A DNA stretch of 48,703 nt, from positions 1 to 48,703 of the forward strand of contig JASHPB010000056.1 of NCBI GenBank assembly GCA_030038355.1. Reading direction: 5' to 3'. A model generated the notes under the pieces. It was given only the letters and a program-made list of their open reading frames with translations. It was not told the origin of the DNA and did no database searches. Positions 1 to 8,177 of this stretch are shown in pieces (the first letter of the stretch is position 1; every line of letters starts with the position of its first letter). The DNA is from Candidatus Binataceae bacterium (GTDB lineage Bacteria > Desulfobacterota > Binatia > Binatales > Binataceae). Made by a program: the position numbers and the translations under genes.

Positions 1-169
1 CGCCCGGCAGCCGCCCGTCGCGATCCAGCTCACGAATGTCGCGAATATCGACAAACACCATATTCGGATCGTCTTTCAGCTTGAGGGCATCGGCTGCCTG
101 GATAGTCTCTACCTCGGCGTTCGCTTCGGCGAGCATCTCCTTTACGGTCTTCTTGAGCTTGAGTGCTAT
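1..169 (-). CDS. Rhodanese-like domain protein, partial (C-terminus beyond window edge)
   Basis: The minus strand reads an open frame of 56 codons into the window edge, containing the rhodanese-type signature FVDIRDIRELDRDG and a short helical N-terminus (ALKLKKTVKEMLAEA). Small single-domain rhodaneses with this N-terminus are common in environmental proteobacteria; sulfur-transfer activity cannot be judged because the catalytic loop lies outside the window. An in-frame TGA sits just upstream, a good Shine-Dalgarno (GAGGGGAGG) follows it, and the codon at the expected start (167-169) is ATA, not ATG. Either ATA is used, an internal ATG (codon 13) is used, or a base has changed. It is the last gene of a minus-strand set after the acyl-CoA dehydrogenase and the decayed GrdB-family gene. 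Confidence 0.7.
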   Translation of the reverse strand, partial: MALKLKKTVKEMLAEANAEVETIQAADALKLKDDPNMVFVDIRDIRELDRDGRLPG

Positions 170-216
170 GGCTGCCTCCCCTCAGGCCGACTTCTGACGA
201 TAGCCCGAACCGAGAT

Positions 217-989
217 TCATCCCGCATTCTTCATGCCATCGTGCGGCAAGTCTATCATCGCGCTGCCCGTTTGCACGGTCTCGAGAGCATGCAGGGCATC
301 GAGCAGGATCGTCGGCTGCAGCGCAATGTCAAAAGACCTGGCGAAGGATTGCCGATCGGAAAGTTCACAAACACCGTCCGCGGTAGTTTGACCTGCGCGC
401 GCTCAAATCGCGGCCCGTCGAAACCACAACTGTCGGAATGCCTGATTCTTCGATCACTCGTGCAGCCAGAGCCACGGTCTGGTGATCGAGCGGTCAGGCA
501 GCCACCAGCACGAAAGCGTCGACGCGCTCGTCTTGAAGCTTCCGCGCGCGCGCGGGCACCCCCTCGTTTGCCACCGCGGTCCTGCTCTAGATGCGCCCAT
601 GAAGCCGCTGTAGTGACGCGGCGCGAGCTCGCCGATGAGGCTTTCCGCGGCAAGCTGGCGAAGCCGATCGACCGGAAACATACAAAAGATACAATTTCAC
701 GTCGTGGTCGGCTCGCCGGGCTTGTGGTAGTCGTCCTTGATCGCAAAGAAATGCGGTGAAGTGTCTTGGTCGATGCGCTCGAGGCGCAACTCGTCGCGCG
801 CTTGCCGGTTGAATGGCGCCGCGTCTTTACGCGAGACGCCGCCCGACGTGAGCATTGCGACGTGGCGCCGACTTAGCGGCTTGCTGAGGGGTCAGCGGGT
901 GCAGCTTGGTTGACCGCCCACTTGTACGCTGGAAGGCTCTGACTTCGATCGAACTCCTTGAGGCGTGTAACGGAGGCCACCGGTTCCAT
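217..989 (-). pseudogene. Decayed GrdB-family (glycine/sarcosine/betaine/D-proline reductase selenoprotein B-like) gene
   Basis: Fragments in different minus frames read in order as one GrdB/PrdB-family protein: MEPVASVTRLKEFDRSQ with AYKWAVNQAAP (from ATG 989, Shine-Dalgarno GGAGGA), PLSKPLSRRHVAMLTSGGVS, NCIF..MFPVDRLRQLAAE with LIGELAPRHYSGFMG, VDAFVLVAA-TGA-PLDHQTVAL, VKLPRTVFVNFPIGNP and FDIALQPTILLDALHALETV, ending at TGA 217. At least four lesions separate them: a missing base near 875, a premature TGA with a 6-base insertion near 680-700, a shift near 590, and shifts near 395 and 345. The TGA at 494-496 falls exactly at the family's redox Sec/Cys site and is probably ancestral, not a lesion. 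The gene begins 23 bases after the acyl-CoA dehydrogenase stop. Assembly errors could mimic some of the lesions. Confidence 0.7.
466..496 (-). promoter_or_regulatory. In-frame TGA with SECIS-like hairpin
   Basis: After TGA 494-496 there are 11 bases and then a perfect 5-bp stem CCAGA (482-478) / TCTGG (470-466), closing a 7-base loop CCGTGGC that contains GU. Bacterial SECIS elements are small hairpins lying roughly 15-40 bases downstream of the UGA inside the coding region, with a GU in the apical loop, so position and size fit. The flanking codons read LVAA-U-PLDHQTVAL, the context of the redox site in the GrdB family. The host gene is broken, so this would be a relic. The hairpin is short, and folding software would be needed to rank it against chance. 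Confidence 0.4.
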
Positions 990-1012
990 CTGGTGTCGTT
1001 CCTCCGGCGACT

Positions 1013-2224
1013 TCACCCTTTCGGAAGTTTGAGGACGCGCTCGCCAATGATGTTGTGCTGGATCTCGCTCGAGCCCGCCGCGATCGTAAGTCCGCGTGCG
1101 GCCAGCATGCGATGCGTCCAGCTGCCGCCTTCCACCGCGGCCAAGCCTTCGTCGATATTGCCATATGCGCCGAGCAACTCGTCCGCGAACATCGCAACGC
1201 GGAGATTGAGCTCGGTCGCGAAGAGCTTGCCGAACGAACTCTCTGGCCCCGGCACTTTGCCCCTAAGCTGCGAGGTGAGCGAGCGATAGCGGCTAAGACG
1301 CAGGCATCGAGCCTCGGCGGCGAACTGCGCGATCTTCTGACGGACGTACGCATGTTGATGCGCCGGCATGCCCTCGAAGCTCGTGACCTTCACCAATTCG
1401 ATAAGCTCGTTTATCGTGCGCTCAACCGGATGACGCGTGCCACCCGACAAGCGCTCGTACATCAGGGTTGCGATCGAGACTTCCCATCCGCGATTGATCT
1501 CGCCGACCAGGTTTTCCTTGGGCACACGCACATTGTCGTAGAAGACCTCGTTAAAGCCCGCATCTCCGGTAATCTGAACCAGTGGGCGAATCGTCATGCC
1601 GGGAGTCTTCATATCCACGAGCAGATACGAGATGCCCTTGTGCTTGGGCGCTTGCGGATCGGTGCGCACCAGCAGCACCTGCCAATCGGCGCGATGGGCA
1701 AGGCTGGTCCAGACCTTCTGTCCGTTGACGACAAACGAATCGCCTTCAACGACGGCACGCGTCTGGAGTCCCGCGAGGTCGGATCCTGCGTTGGGCTCCG
1801 AATAGCCCTGGCACCAGATTTCCTCGCCCGTGAGCATCTTTGGAAGATGGCGCTTTTTCTGCGCTTCCGTGCCCATCAACCAGATCGTAGGCCCGATGCG
1901 ATCCAGAGCGAGCTGATTGGCGCCGTAGAGCGGAAGGCCGAGGCGTAGAACTTCATCCTGGTAGATCGATTGCTCGACGAGGGTCGCACCCGCGCCGCCA
2001 TATTGCTTGGGCCAGTGGAGCGCGACGTAACCGGCCCTGTAGAGCCGGCGATGATAATCGAGAAGCTGCGCCCAGCGTTCGTCGTCGCGCACGTCGAGCA
2101 GGCTCGCGGTCGAGCCGCCGAGTCCTTGGCCCTTGCTGCCGAATGCTTCGGCGGAATTCTTCTCGAGCCATTCGCGGAGCGTCGCGCGGAATGCATCTTC
2201 TTGTGGGGTGTAGCTGAAGTCCAT
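1013..2224 (-). CDS. Acyl-CoA dehydrogenase
   Basis: The product has 403 residues and is a flavoprotein of the acyl-CoA dehydrogenase family (alpha,beta-desaturation of acyl-CoA, electrons to ETF). The middle beta-domain motif WCQGYSEPNAGSDLAG is clear, followed by FVVNGQKVWTS. The C-terminal helical domain ends with TIAAGSSEIQHNIIGERVL, the usual FAD/CoA-binding end. The start MDFSYTPQEDAF is chosen because GAAGGAGC lies just upstream and family members begin there; the frame stays open further 5' but looks non-coding. A -10-like TATACT (2261-2266, minus) precedes it, with no good -35. The substrate cannot be told from sequence. It heads a minus-strand group with the GrdB-like relic and the rhodanese and is divergent from icd. 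Confidence 0.93.
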   Translation of the reverse strand: MDFSYTPQEDAFRATLREWLEKNSAEAFGSKGQGLGGSTASLLDVRDDERWAQLLDYHRRLYRAGYVALHWPKQYGGAGATLVEQSIYQDEVLRLGLPLYGANQLALDRIGPTIWLMGTEAQKKRHLPKMLTGEEIWCQGYSEPNAGSDLAGLQTRAVVEGDSFVVNGQKVWTSLAHRADWQVLLVRTDPQAPKHKGISYLLVDMKTPGMTIRPLVQITGDAGFNEVFYDNVRVPKENLVGEINRGWEVSIATLMYERLSGGTRHPVERTINELIELVKVTSFEGMPAHQHAYVRQKIAQFAAEARCLRLSRYRSLTSQLRGKVPGPESSFGKLFATELNLRVAMFADELLGAYGNIDEGLAAVEGGSWTHRMLAARGLTIAAGSSEIQHNIIGERVLKLPKG

Positions 2225-2309
2225 CGAAGCTTGCTCCTTCGGCGAGAGCGACTGGGCCCGAGTATAACGCGAAGCTGAGTCGGCGCGTAAAGGTGCGGGA
2301 CCGGAGCGG

Positions 2310-2338
2310 CTGGCATCCGTTGACAGTTGCGTTATGAT
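2310..2338 (+). promoter_or_regulatory. Candidate sigma-70 promoter of icd
   Basis: CTGGCA (2310-2315) and TATGAT (2333-2338) are separated by exactly 17 bases and match the consensus at 4/6 and 5/6 positions. They lie about 75 bases before the isocitrate dehydrogenase start, in the gap between two divergent genes. No start-site data are available. Confidence 0.45.
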
Positions 2339-2411
2339 ATGGGCCCAACAGCCGCGTGATTTTCCCGCGCAGGCGTCAAATTTTTCCAGACAAGAGGCGA
2401 ACAGCAAATCG

Positions 2412-3659
<1,248 letters not shown>

Positions 3660-3683
3660 TCAACTTGTCGATTCGGATTGTTC

Positions 3684-3721
3684 CGAAGGGCCTCTGCACT
3701 TGGCGGAGGCCCTTCGTTTTT
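3684..3721 (+). terminator. Rho-independent terminator after icd
   Basis: There is an 11-bp perfect stem, CGAAGGGCCTC (3684-3694) with GAGGCCCTTCG (3706-3716), around an 11-base loop and followed by TTTTT. It lies 24 bases after the icd stop and is a strong intrinsic terminator isolating icd from the next gene. Confidence 0.9.
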
Positions 3722-3789
3722 CTGCTCGAAAAGCGTTGGCCGTATCTGACGCGATGCTCTAAAGTCGCTAACGGGAGAAAAAAACAGGC

Positions 3790-4494
3790 ATGAAGATTCC
3801 AGGCATCTTCATGAGGTCCGGCATGAACTCGGTCGATTTCGATCCTGACAATATGAAGGAAGGCGAGATGGACGCGATGTCGATCGACATCATGAACGGC
3901 ATAAAGGGGCGCGACATGAACATGGGCAACATGGCCCTGCACATGGCCCGCACCAAGCTGCGTCCGACCAACCCGGCAGATCAGAAGAAGGCCGACGCGA
4001 ACGTCGATCAGCTGAAGCAAAGACTTGCCAAGTACCAGGACTATCACGCGGCCGAGGCCGCCGGCTTCAAGCCGTTTCATCCCGAGATCAAACAGATAAA
4101 GGTCGTCCACTTCAGCAAAAACTGGTACGGGCTTAAGGCCGCCTTTGTTTTCAACCCCGAAGAGCCGACGTCGCTGCTTTACGAGCGCACGAAAGACGGC
4201 AGCGACGAGTTGATCGGCGCGATGTACACCGATCGGAGGCACGCCAGCGAGGATCAGCTTAACGCGCGCGTGCCGCTCAGCGTCGCGCAATGGCATCGGC
4301 ACATCAAGCTGTGTTTTCCAGCGAAGGGTATCAACCCATCGACCGTGGATTGGACGAAGTTCGGCTTCAACGGATCGATCGACAGCCAGGCTGCTTGCGA
4401 TGCCGCCGGTGGTCGTTTCTATCCACAGGTCTTTGGCTGGATGGTCCACGCCTATCCATGGGATCCGAGTCCCAAGCTGGTGTGGGCGAAGTAA
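3790..4494 (+). CDS. Unknown protein, Met-rich N-terminus, conserved-looking His/Trp motifs
   Basis: The 234-residue product belongs to no family I can name. It starts at ATG after GGGAGA. Residues 22-52 hold eight methionines and a histidine. The middle is charged and helical (about 62-92). The C-terminal half is rich in W, Y, H and F, with VVHFSKNWYG (H107), QWHRHIKLC (H169, H171, C175) and FGWMVHAYPW (H220). There is no clear signal peptide or membrane segment from this start. The pattern of Met plus His/Cys would suit metal or haem binding, but that is inference. The ABC-exporter ATPase begins 7 bases after the stop, so the three genes are probably one transcript and this protein may be a partner or substrate-handling factor. 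Confidence 0.8.
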   Translation: MKIPGIFMRSGMNSVDFDPDNMKEGEMDAMSIDIMNGIKGRDMNMGNMALHMARTKLRPTNPADQKKADANVDQLKQRLAKYQDYHAAEAAGFKPFHPEIKQIKVVHFSKNWYGLKAAFVFNPEEPTSLLYERTKDGSDELIGAMYTDRRHASEDQLNARVPLSVAQWHRHIKLCFPAKGINPSTVDWTKFGFNGSIDSQAACDAAGGRFYPQVFGWMVHAYPWDPSPKLVWAK

Positions 4495-4501
4495 GGTTGC
4501 G

Positions 4502-5401
4502 ATGACGCCGACGGTCGCGCTCGAGGGCGTGACGAAATCGTTTGATGGAGTAGTCGCGGTCGATCGCCTGTCCTTCGCGATTCCTGCGGGCCATATCTTC
4601 GGTCTTCTGGGGCCGAACGGTGCCGGCAAGACGAGCACGATCCGCATGATGGTCGGGATCACGATTCCCGATGCCGGTTCACTTCGGCTTTTCGGGAGCT
4701 CGCTCAGCCGCAAGCTGCTCGAGCGCGTCGGCTATCTGCCCGAGGAGCGCGGACTCTACCGCAGGATGAGCGTGATCGATAATCTGACATTCCTCGGCGA
4801 GCTGAAGGGGCTAACCAGCGCCGATGCGATCGCGGCGAGCCGGAGCCTCGCGTCGCGCCTGGCTGTCGGCGACTGGCTCACCCGCAGAGTCGAAGAGCTT
4901 TCGAAGGGCATGCAACAGAAAGTCCAGTTCATCGCGACTCTTCTCGGCGAGCCCGAATTCGTAATCATGGATGAGCCGTTCTCGGGACTCGATCCAATCG
5001 CGACCAACGAACTGAAGGACATGCTAGTCGAACTGAAGCGCGCGGGCCGCACGATCCTCTTCTCCACCCATCGCATGGACCAGGTTGAAAAGCTCTGCGA
5101 TTCGATCTGCCTCATCAACCGCGGCCGCGCCGTGTTGAGCGGCGCTCTCGGAGAGATCAAGGCACGCGCCGGCAGGTCTTTCGTGCAGATCGAGTGCGAG
5201 GGCGGGGCAGAGTTCCTGAAGCATAGCCCGCTGGTTGATTCGTTCCGCAGCTTCGGCTCCTATGCCGAGGTCAGTCTGCGCAACGGCGCCGATACGCAGC
5301 AAATTCTGGAGGAGTCCATCGCGCACGGCCGAATCCTTCGCTTCGAGGTGATGCAGCCGTCGCTCGAGCAGATCTTTATCGAGATCGTGGGCAAATCGTG
5401 A
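4502..5401 (+). CDS. ABC-2 type transporter ATP-binding protein (NatA-like)
   Basis: The 299-residue ATPase has Walker A GLLGPNGAGKTSTIRMM (about 34-50), a signature region VEELSKGMQQKVQFIATLLG, Walker B EFVIMDEPFSGLDP and the switch histidine in LFSTHRMDQ. A C-terminal extension of about 80 residues (EIKARAGRSFVQIECEGG onward) matches the accessory domain of the NatA/CcmA-like exporter group. It energises the membrane subunit encoded next. The start MTPTVALEGVTKSF directly follows the preceding gene; a longer in-frame extension overlaps that gene and is rejected. The stop overlaps the permease start (TGATG), implying translational coupling. The substrate is unknown; relatives export Na+ or other small molecules. 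Confidence 0.93.
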   Translation: MTPTVALEGVTKSFDGVVAVDRLSFAIPAGHIFGLLGPNGAGKTSTIRMMVGITIPDAGSLRLFGSSLSRKLLERVGYLPEERGLYRRMSVIDNLTFLGELKGLTSADAIAASRSLASRLAVGDWLTRRVEELSKGMQQKVQFIATLLGEPEFVIMDEPFSGLDPIATNELKDMLVELKRAGRTILFSTHRMDQVEKLCDSICLINRGRAVLSGALGEIKARAGRSFVQIECEGGAEFLKHSPLVDSFRSFGSYAEVSLRNGADTQQILEESIAHGRILRFEVMQPSLEQIFIEIVGKS

Positions 5402-6285
5402 TGCTGACCGCTCCGCGCGCACGTATCGTCAAGATCATCGCGAAGCGCGAATATCTCCAGCGCGTGCGCACGCGAGCCTTCGTGATCATGACGATCTTCA
5501 CGCCGGCGCTGCTGGTGACGCTGATGATGCTGCCCGTGATACTCGGTGCCCGCTCCGCTCATCGCGAAGCTGCGACGCTGCCAGTTCTGCTCAGCGCCGC
5601 GCTCGTCGCCAGCGTGATGGTGCTGGTGCTGTTCATGTCGGTGCTGTCGTGGGGCGTGATGGTGATGCGCGGCGTGCTCGAGGAAAAGAGCTCGCGCGTT
5701 ACGGAGGTGATGCTCTGTTCGGCAAGCGCCGACGAGCTGATGATGGGCAAGATCGCGGGTATCGGCGCCGCCGGCCTGACCCAGGTCAGCGTCTGGATTG
5801 GCTTCGCGGCGATTGCAACAGCGGAGAGCCCGGGCGCCCGCGCCGCGTTCGGCGCGGTCCACTCGGGTACCGCGGTGCTCGCCGCCTTCGTGCTTTTCTA
5901 CATCCTCGGCTATGCTCTCTACAGCGCGGTCTTCGCCGCGATGGGCGCTGCGTTTAACAGCGTCGACGAGGCCCAGCAGTACACCTTCGTAGCATTGTTG
6001 CCGTTGCTCGCGGCGACCGTGCTGATCACTCCGGTGCTGACCGCGCCGTACTCGACCCTCTCGATCGTCTCGTCGATGATTCCGTTCCTATCGCCGGTCC
6101 TGATGTTCGCGCGGATCGCGATTGTGCCGGTACCGGCGTGGCAGGTGATCCTATGCGCACTCTTGCTCGCGATCACCGTTGTGCTCGCGATCGAGGCCTG
6201 CGCCCGCATCTACCGCGTCGGGATCCTGATGTACGGCAAGCGGCCGACGGCGCGCGAAATGATGCGCTGGCTTCGCTATTCGTGA
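5401..6285 (+). CDS. ABC-2 type transporter permease, short NatB-like form
   Basis: The 294-residue protein is strongly hydrophobic: the first membrane helix is near 25-45 (AFVIMTIFTPALLVTLMML), followed by about five more in the last 220 residues. The cytoplasmic stretch EEKSSRVTEVMLCSASADEL after the second helix is the coupling-helix signature of NatB-type subunits. NatB proteins normally have about 400 residues with a large extracytoplasmic domain between the first two helices; here that segment is only about 20 residues (GARSAHREAATLP). The start is ATG overlapping the ATPase stop (GTG at 5398 is possible). With the ATPase it forms an exporter of unknown substrate. Confidence 0.88.
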   Translation: MLTAPRARIVKIIAKREYLQRVRTRAFVIMTIFTPALLVTLMMLPVILGARSAHREAATLPVLLSAALVASVMVLVLFMSVLSWGVMVMRGVLEEKSSRVTEVMLCSASADELMMGKIAGIGAAGLTQVSVWIGFAAIATAESPGARAAFGAVHSGTAVLAAFVLFYILGYALYSAVFAAMGAAFNSVDEAQQYTFVALLPLLAATVLITPVLTAPYSTLSIVSSMIPFLSPVLMFARIAIVPVPAWQVILCALLLAITVVLAIEACARIYRVGILMYGKRPTAREMMRWLRYS

Positions 6286-6460
6286 TGCTCCGGCTTGGCT
6301 AGAGCGCGCGATCGCGAGCCGCCAAGATTCCTTTGACGCGCGCGCTCGCCCGACACCGGCGATGCCCTGAAGATTTGCTTCACAACCCATCCGAACGTTG
6401 CTATGTAACGACACGCCACTGACGCCGCGCCCCATGCTCAGCTGCCGCGGCACTTAAGTA

Positions 6461-6489
6461 TTGCTCATTATGAGTGGCTGCAATATAAG
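6461..6489 (+). promoter_or_regulatory. Candidate promoter of the mdh-sdh-suc cluster
   Basis: TTGCTC (6461-6466) and TATAAG (6484-6489) are spaced 17 bases apart in the only AT-rich patch of the 247-base gap before mdh. It would start a leader of about 35 bases ahead of the GTG start at 6533. No operator-like repeat is evident. Confidence 0.45.
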
Positions 6490-6532
6490 ATATTCTTCAG
6501 GAAAGGAATTTAACGGGGAGGCCCTTTCAACG

Positions 6533-7477
6533 GTGGCTCGGAAGAAAATCGCATTTATCGGCGCGGGGAATGTCGGCGCGACTTGCGCCCACCTATGCTT
6601 CCTCCGCCAGCTTGGCGACATCATCCTCTACGACATTATCGACGGCCTCCCGCAAGGTAAGGCTCTTGATCTGCTCGAATCCGCGCCCGTGCTCGGCGTC
6701 GACATCAACGTTATCGGCAGCACCGATATCAAAGCGATCGCGGGCGCCGATTGCTGCGTCGTCACCTCGGGCTCGCCGCGAAAGCCGGGCATGAGCCGTG
6801 ACGACCTGCTCAAAATCAACGCCAAGGTGATGAGCGACGTGGGTGGCGCGATTAGGCAGCACGCGCCGAATGCATTCATTATCGCCGTGACGAACCCGCT
6901 CGACGCGATGGTCACGCAACTGAAACGCGTAACCGGATTTCCAAAGAACCGAATCGTCGGCCAGGCCGGCGTACTCGATTCGGCGCGGTTTCGCACCTTC
7001 CTTGCGTCCGAGGTCGGTGCTTCCGTGACGAGCGTCTCGGCCACGGTGCTCGGCGGGCATGGCGACGACATGGTGCCGATTCGGAGCCAGACGACAATCG
7101 GTAGCGTGCCGATCGAGAAGCTGATCGCAGGCCAGCGGCTCGAGGAAATTGAGCAGCGCACGCGCGTCGGCGGCGGCGAAATCGTCGACCTGATGAAGAC
7201 TTCGTCGTACTACGCGGCCGGTACCGCGGTCTATCAGATGGTCGAGGCCTACATGCTCGATCGCAAGCAGGTGCTGCCGTGCGCCGCGTACCTCGAGGGC
7301 GAATATGGCCACAACGGATTGTTCGCCGGAGTGCCGGTCGTGATTGGCGCAGGCGGCGTCGAGAAGGTTCTGCAAATCGAGCTCACCGCGGCCGAGAAGA
7401 AGGCTTTCGACCGCTCGGTCGCGCACGTGCGCGAGTTAATCGACGCTATGGACAAGGTAATCGCTGCAGGCAACTAG
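6533..7477 (+). CDS. mdh: Malate dehydrogenase
   Basis: The 314-residue NAD-dependent dehydrogenase of the LDH-like MDH (type 3) family interconverts malate and oxaloacetate. The Rossmann motif KKIAFIGAGNVGATCAH opens the protein. The substrate/catalytic segments are SPRKPGMSRDDLL (Arg loop), VTNPLDAM, and VLGGHGDDMVPIRS with the catalytic His. The start is taken as GTG 6533, preceded by ACGGGGAGG; an upstream in-frame ATG at 6461 adds 24 residues unlike the family. It leads the cluster mdh-sdhCAB-sucCD-ndk, with sdhC 21 bases downstream. Confidence 0.95.
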   Translation: MARKKIAFIGAGNVGATCAHLCFLRQLGDIILYDIIDGLPQGKALDLLESAPVLGVDINVIGSTDIKAIAGADCCVVTSGSPRKPGMSRDDLLKINAKVMSDVGGAIRQHAPNAFIIAVTNPLDAMVTQLKRVTGFPKNRIVGQAGVLDSARFRTFLASEVGASVTSVSATVLGGHGDDMVPIRSQTTIGSVPIEKLIAGQRLEEIEQRTRVGGGEIVDLMKTSSYYAAGTAVYQMVEAYMLDRKQVLPCAAYLEGEYGHNGLFAGVPVVIGAGGVEKVLQIELTAAEKKAFDRSVAHVRELIDAMDKVIAAGN

Positions 7478-7498
7478 CGCCGCGCAGACGGGAGAACT

Positions 7499-8167
7499 AT
7501 GGCTGAAGACGCTGCTCTCGCGACTCCGGCAGTGAGCTCCGGCATGACGGCCGACGAGCGGCATTGGCTGCTACGGCGGCTGCATTCACTGTCGGGCATC
7601 GTTCCAATCGGCGGCTTTCTCTTTTTTCATTTATTCGAGAACGCCTACGTGCTGCATGGCGGCGGGGCGTGGTGGAAGGAAACCGAGTTCACGCGCACGT
7701 TGCCGTTCCAGGTGGCGATCGAGGCGCTCGTTCTCTGGATCCCGATCCTGTTCCACGCGATCTATGGCCTCGTCATCACCGCGACTTCGTCACCCAACGT
7801 TGGCGCGTACACTTACTCGCGCAACACCGGCTACACGCTGCAGCGGATCACGGGCATCCTTGCGTTTCTGTTTATCGGCTTTCACTTTTTTTCCACGCGC
7901 GGCTGGTACTACGCGACAGGCGTCGAATCGACCTACGCGCGCATGCACAGCTGGATGATCGATCCGGTCTACTTGAGCATCTACCTCATCGGCACGCTGG
8001 CGTGCGTGTATCATCTCACCAACGGTATCTTCACCTTCACCATCACGTGGGGACTTGCGGTCGGGCCAAGCGCGCAGCGTCTCGTGAATCGCGCCTGCGT
8101 CGCATTGTTCGTCGTTCTGGCTGTCGTGAGCGTGGCGATCCTCGTCGCGTTCCGCGCGCCGGCTTAG
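7499..8167 (+). CDS. sdhC: Succinate dehydrogenase/fumarate reductase cytochrome b subunit (Bacillus-type, dihaem)
   Basis: This 222-residue membrane anchor has five predicted helices. Its histidines H44 (GGFLFFHLFENA), H86 (IPILFHAIYG), H129 (IGFHFF) and H172 (ACVYHLTNG) fall at the spacing of the four haem ligands of the Bacillus subtilis SdhC type, so it should carry two b-haems and reduce quinone without a separate SdhD. The start ATG follows GGGAGAACT. The flavoprotein gene begins 10 bases downstream. The direction (succinate oxidation or fumarate reduction) is not fixed by sequence, but the TCA neighbours favour succinate oxidation. Confidence 0.92.
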   Translation: MAEDAALATPAVSSGMTADERHWLLRRLHSLSGIVPIGGFLFFHLFENAYVLHGGGAWWKETEFTRTLPFQVAIEALVLWIPILFHAIYGLVITATSSPNVGAYTYSRNTGYTLQRITGILAFLFIGFHFFSTRGWYYATGVESTYARMHSWMIDPVYLSIYLIGTLACVYHLTNGIFTFTITWGLAVGPSAQRLVNRACVALFVVLAVVSVAILVAFRAPA

Positions 8168-8177
8168 GAGAAGCATC

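Noticed and set aside
163-759. Long plus-strand ORF of 198 codons
   Set aside because: It is antisense to the GrdB-family relic; its translation is Arg/Ala/Pro-rich without motifs, while minus-strand fragments give family matches.
2320-2325. Perfect TTGACA upstream of icd
   Set aside because: No -10-like hexamer lies 16-18 bases downstream; the TATGAT at 2333 is only 7 bases away, so CTGGCA at 2310 is the better partner.
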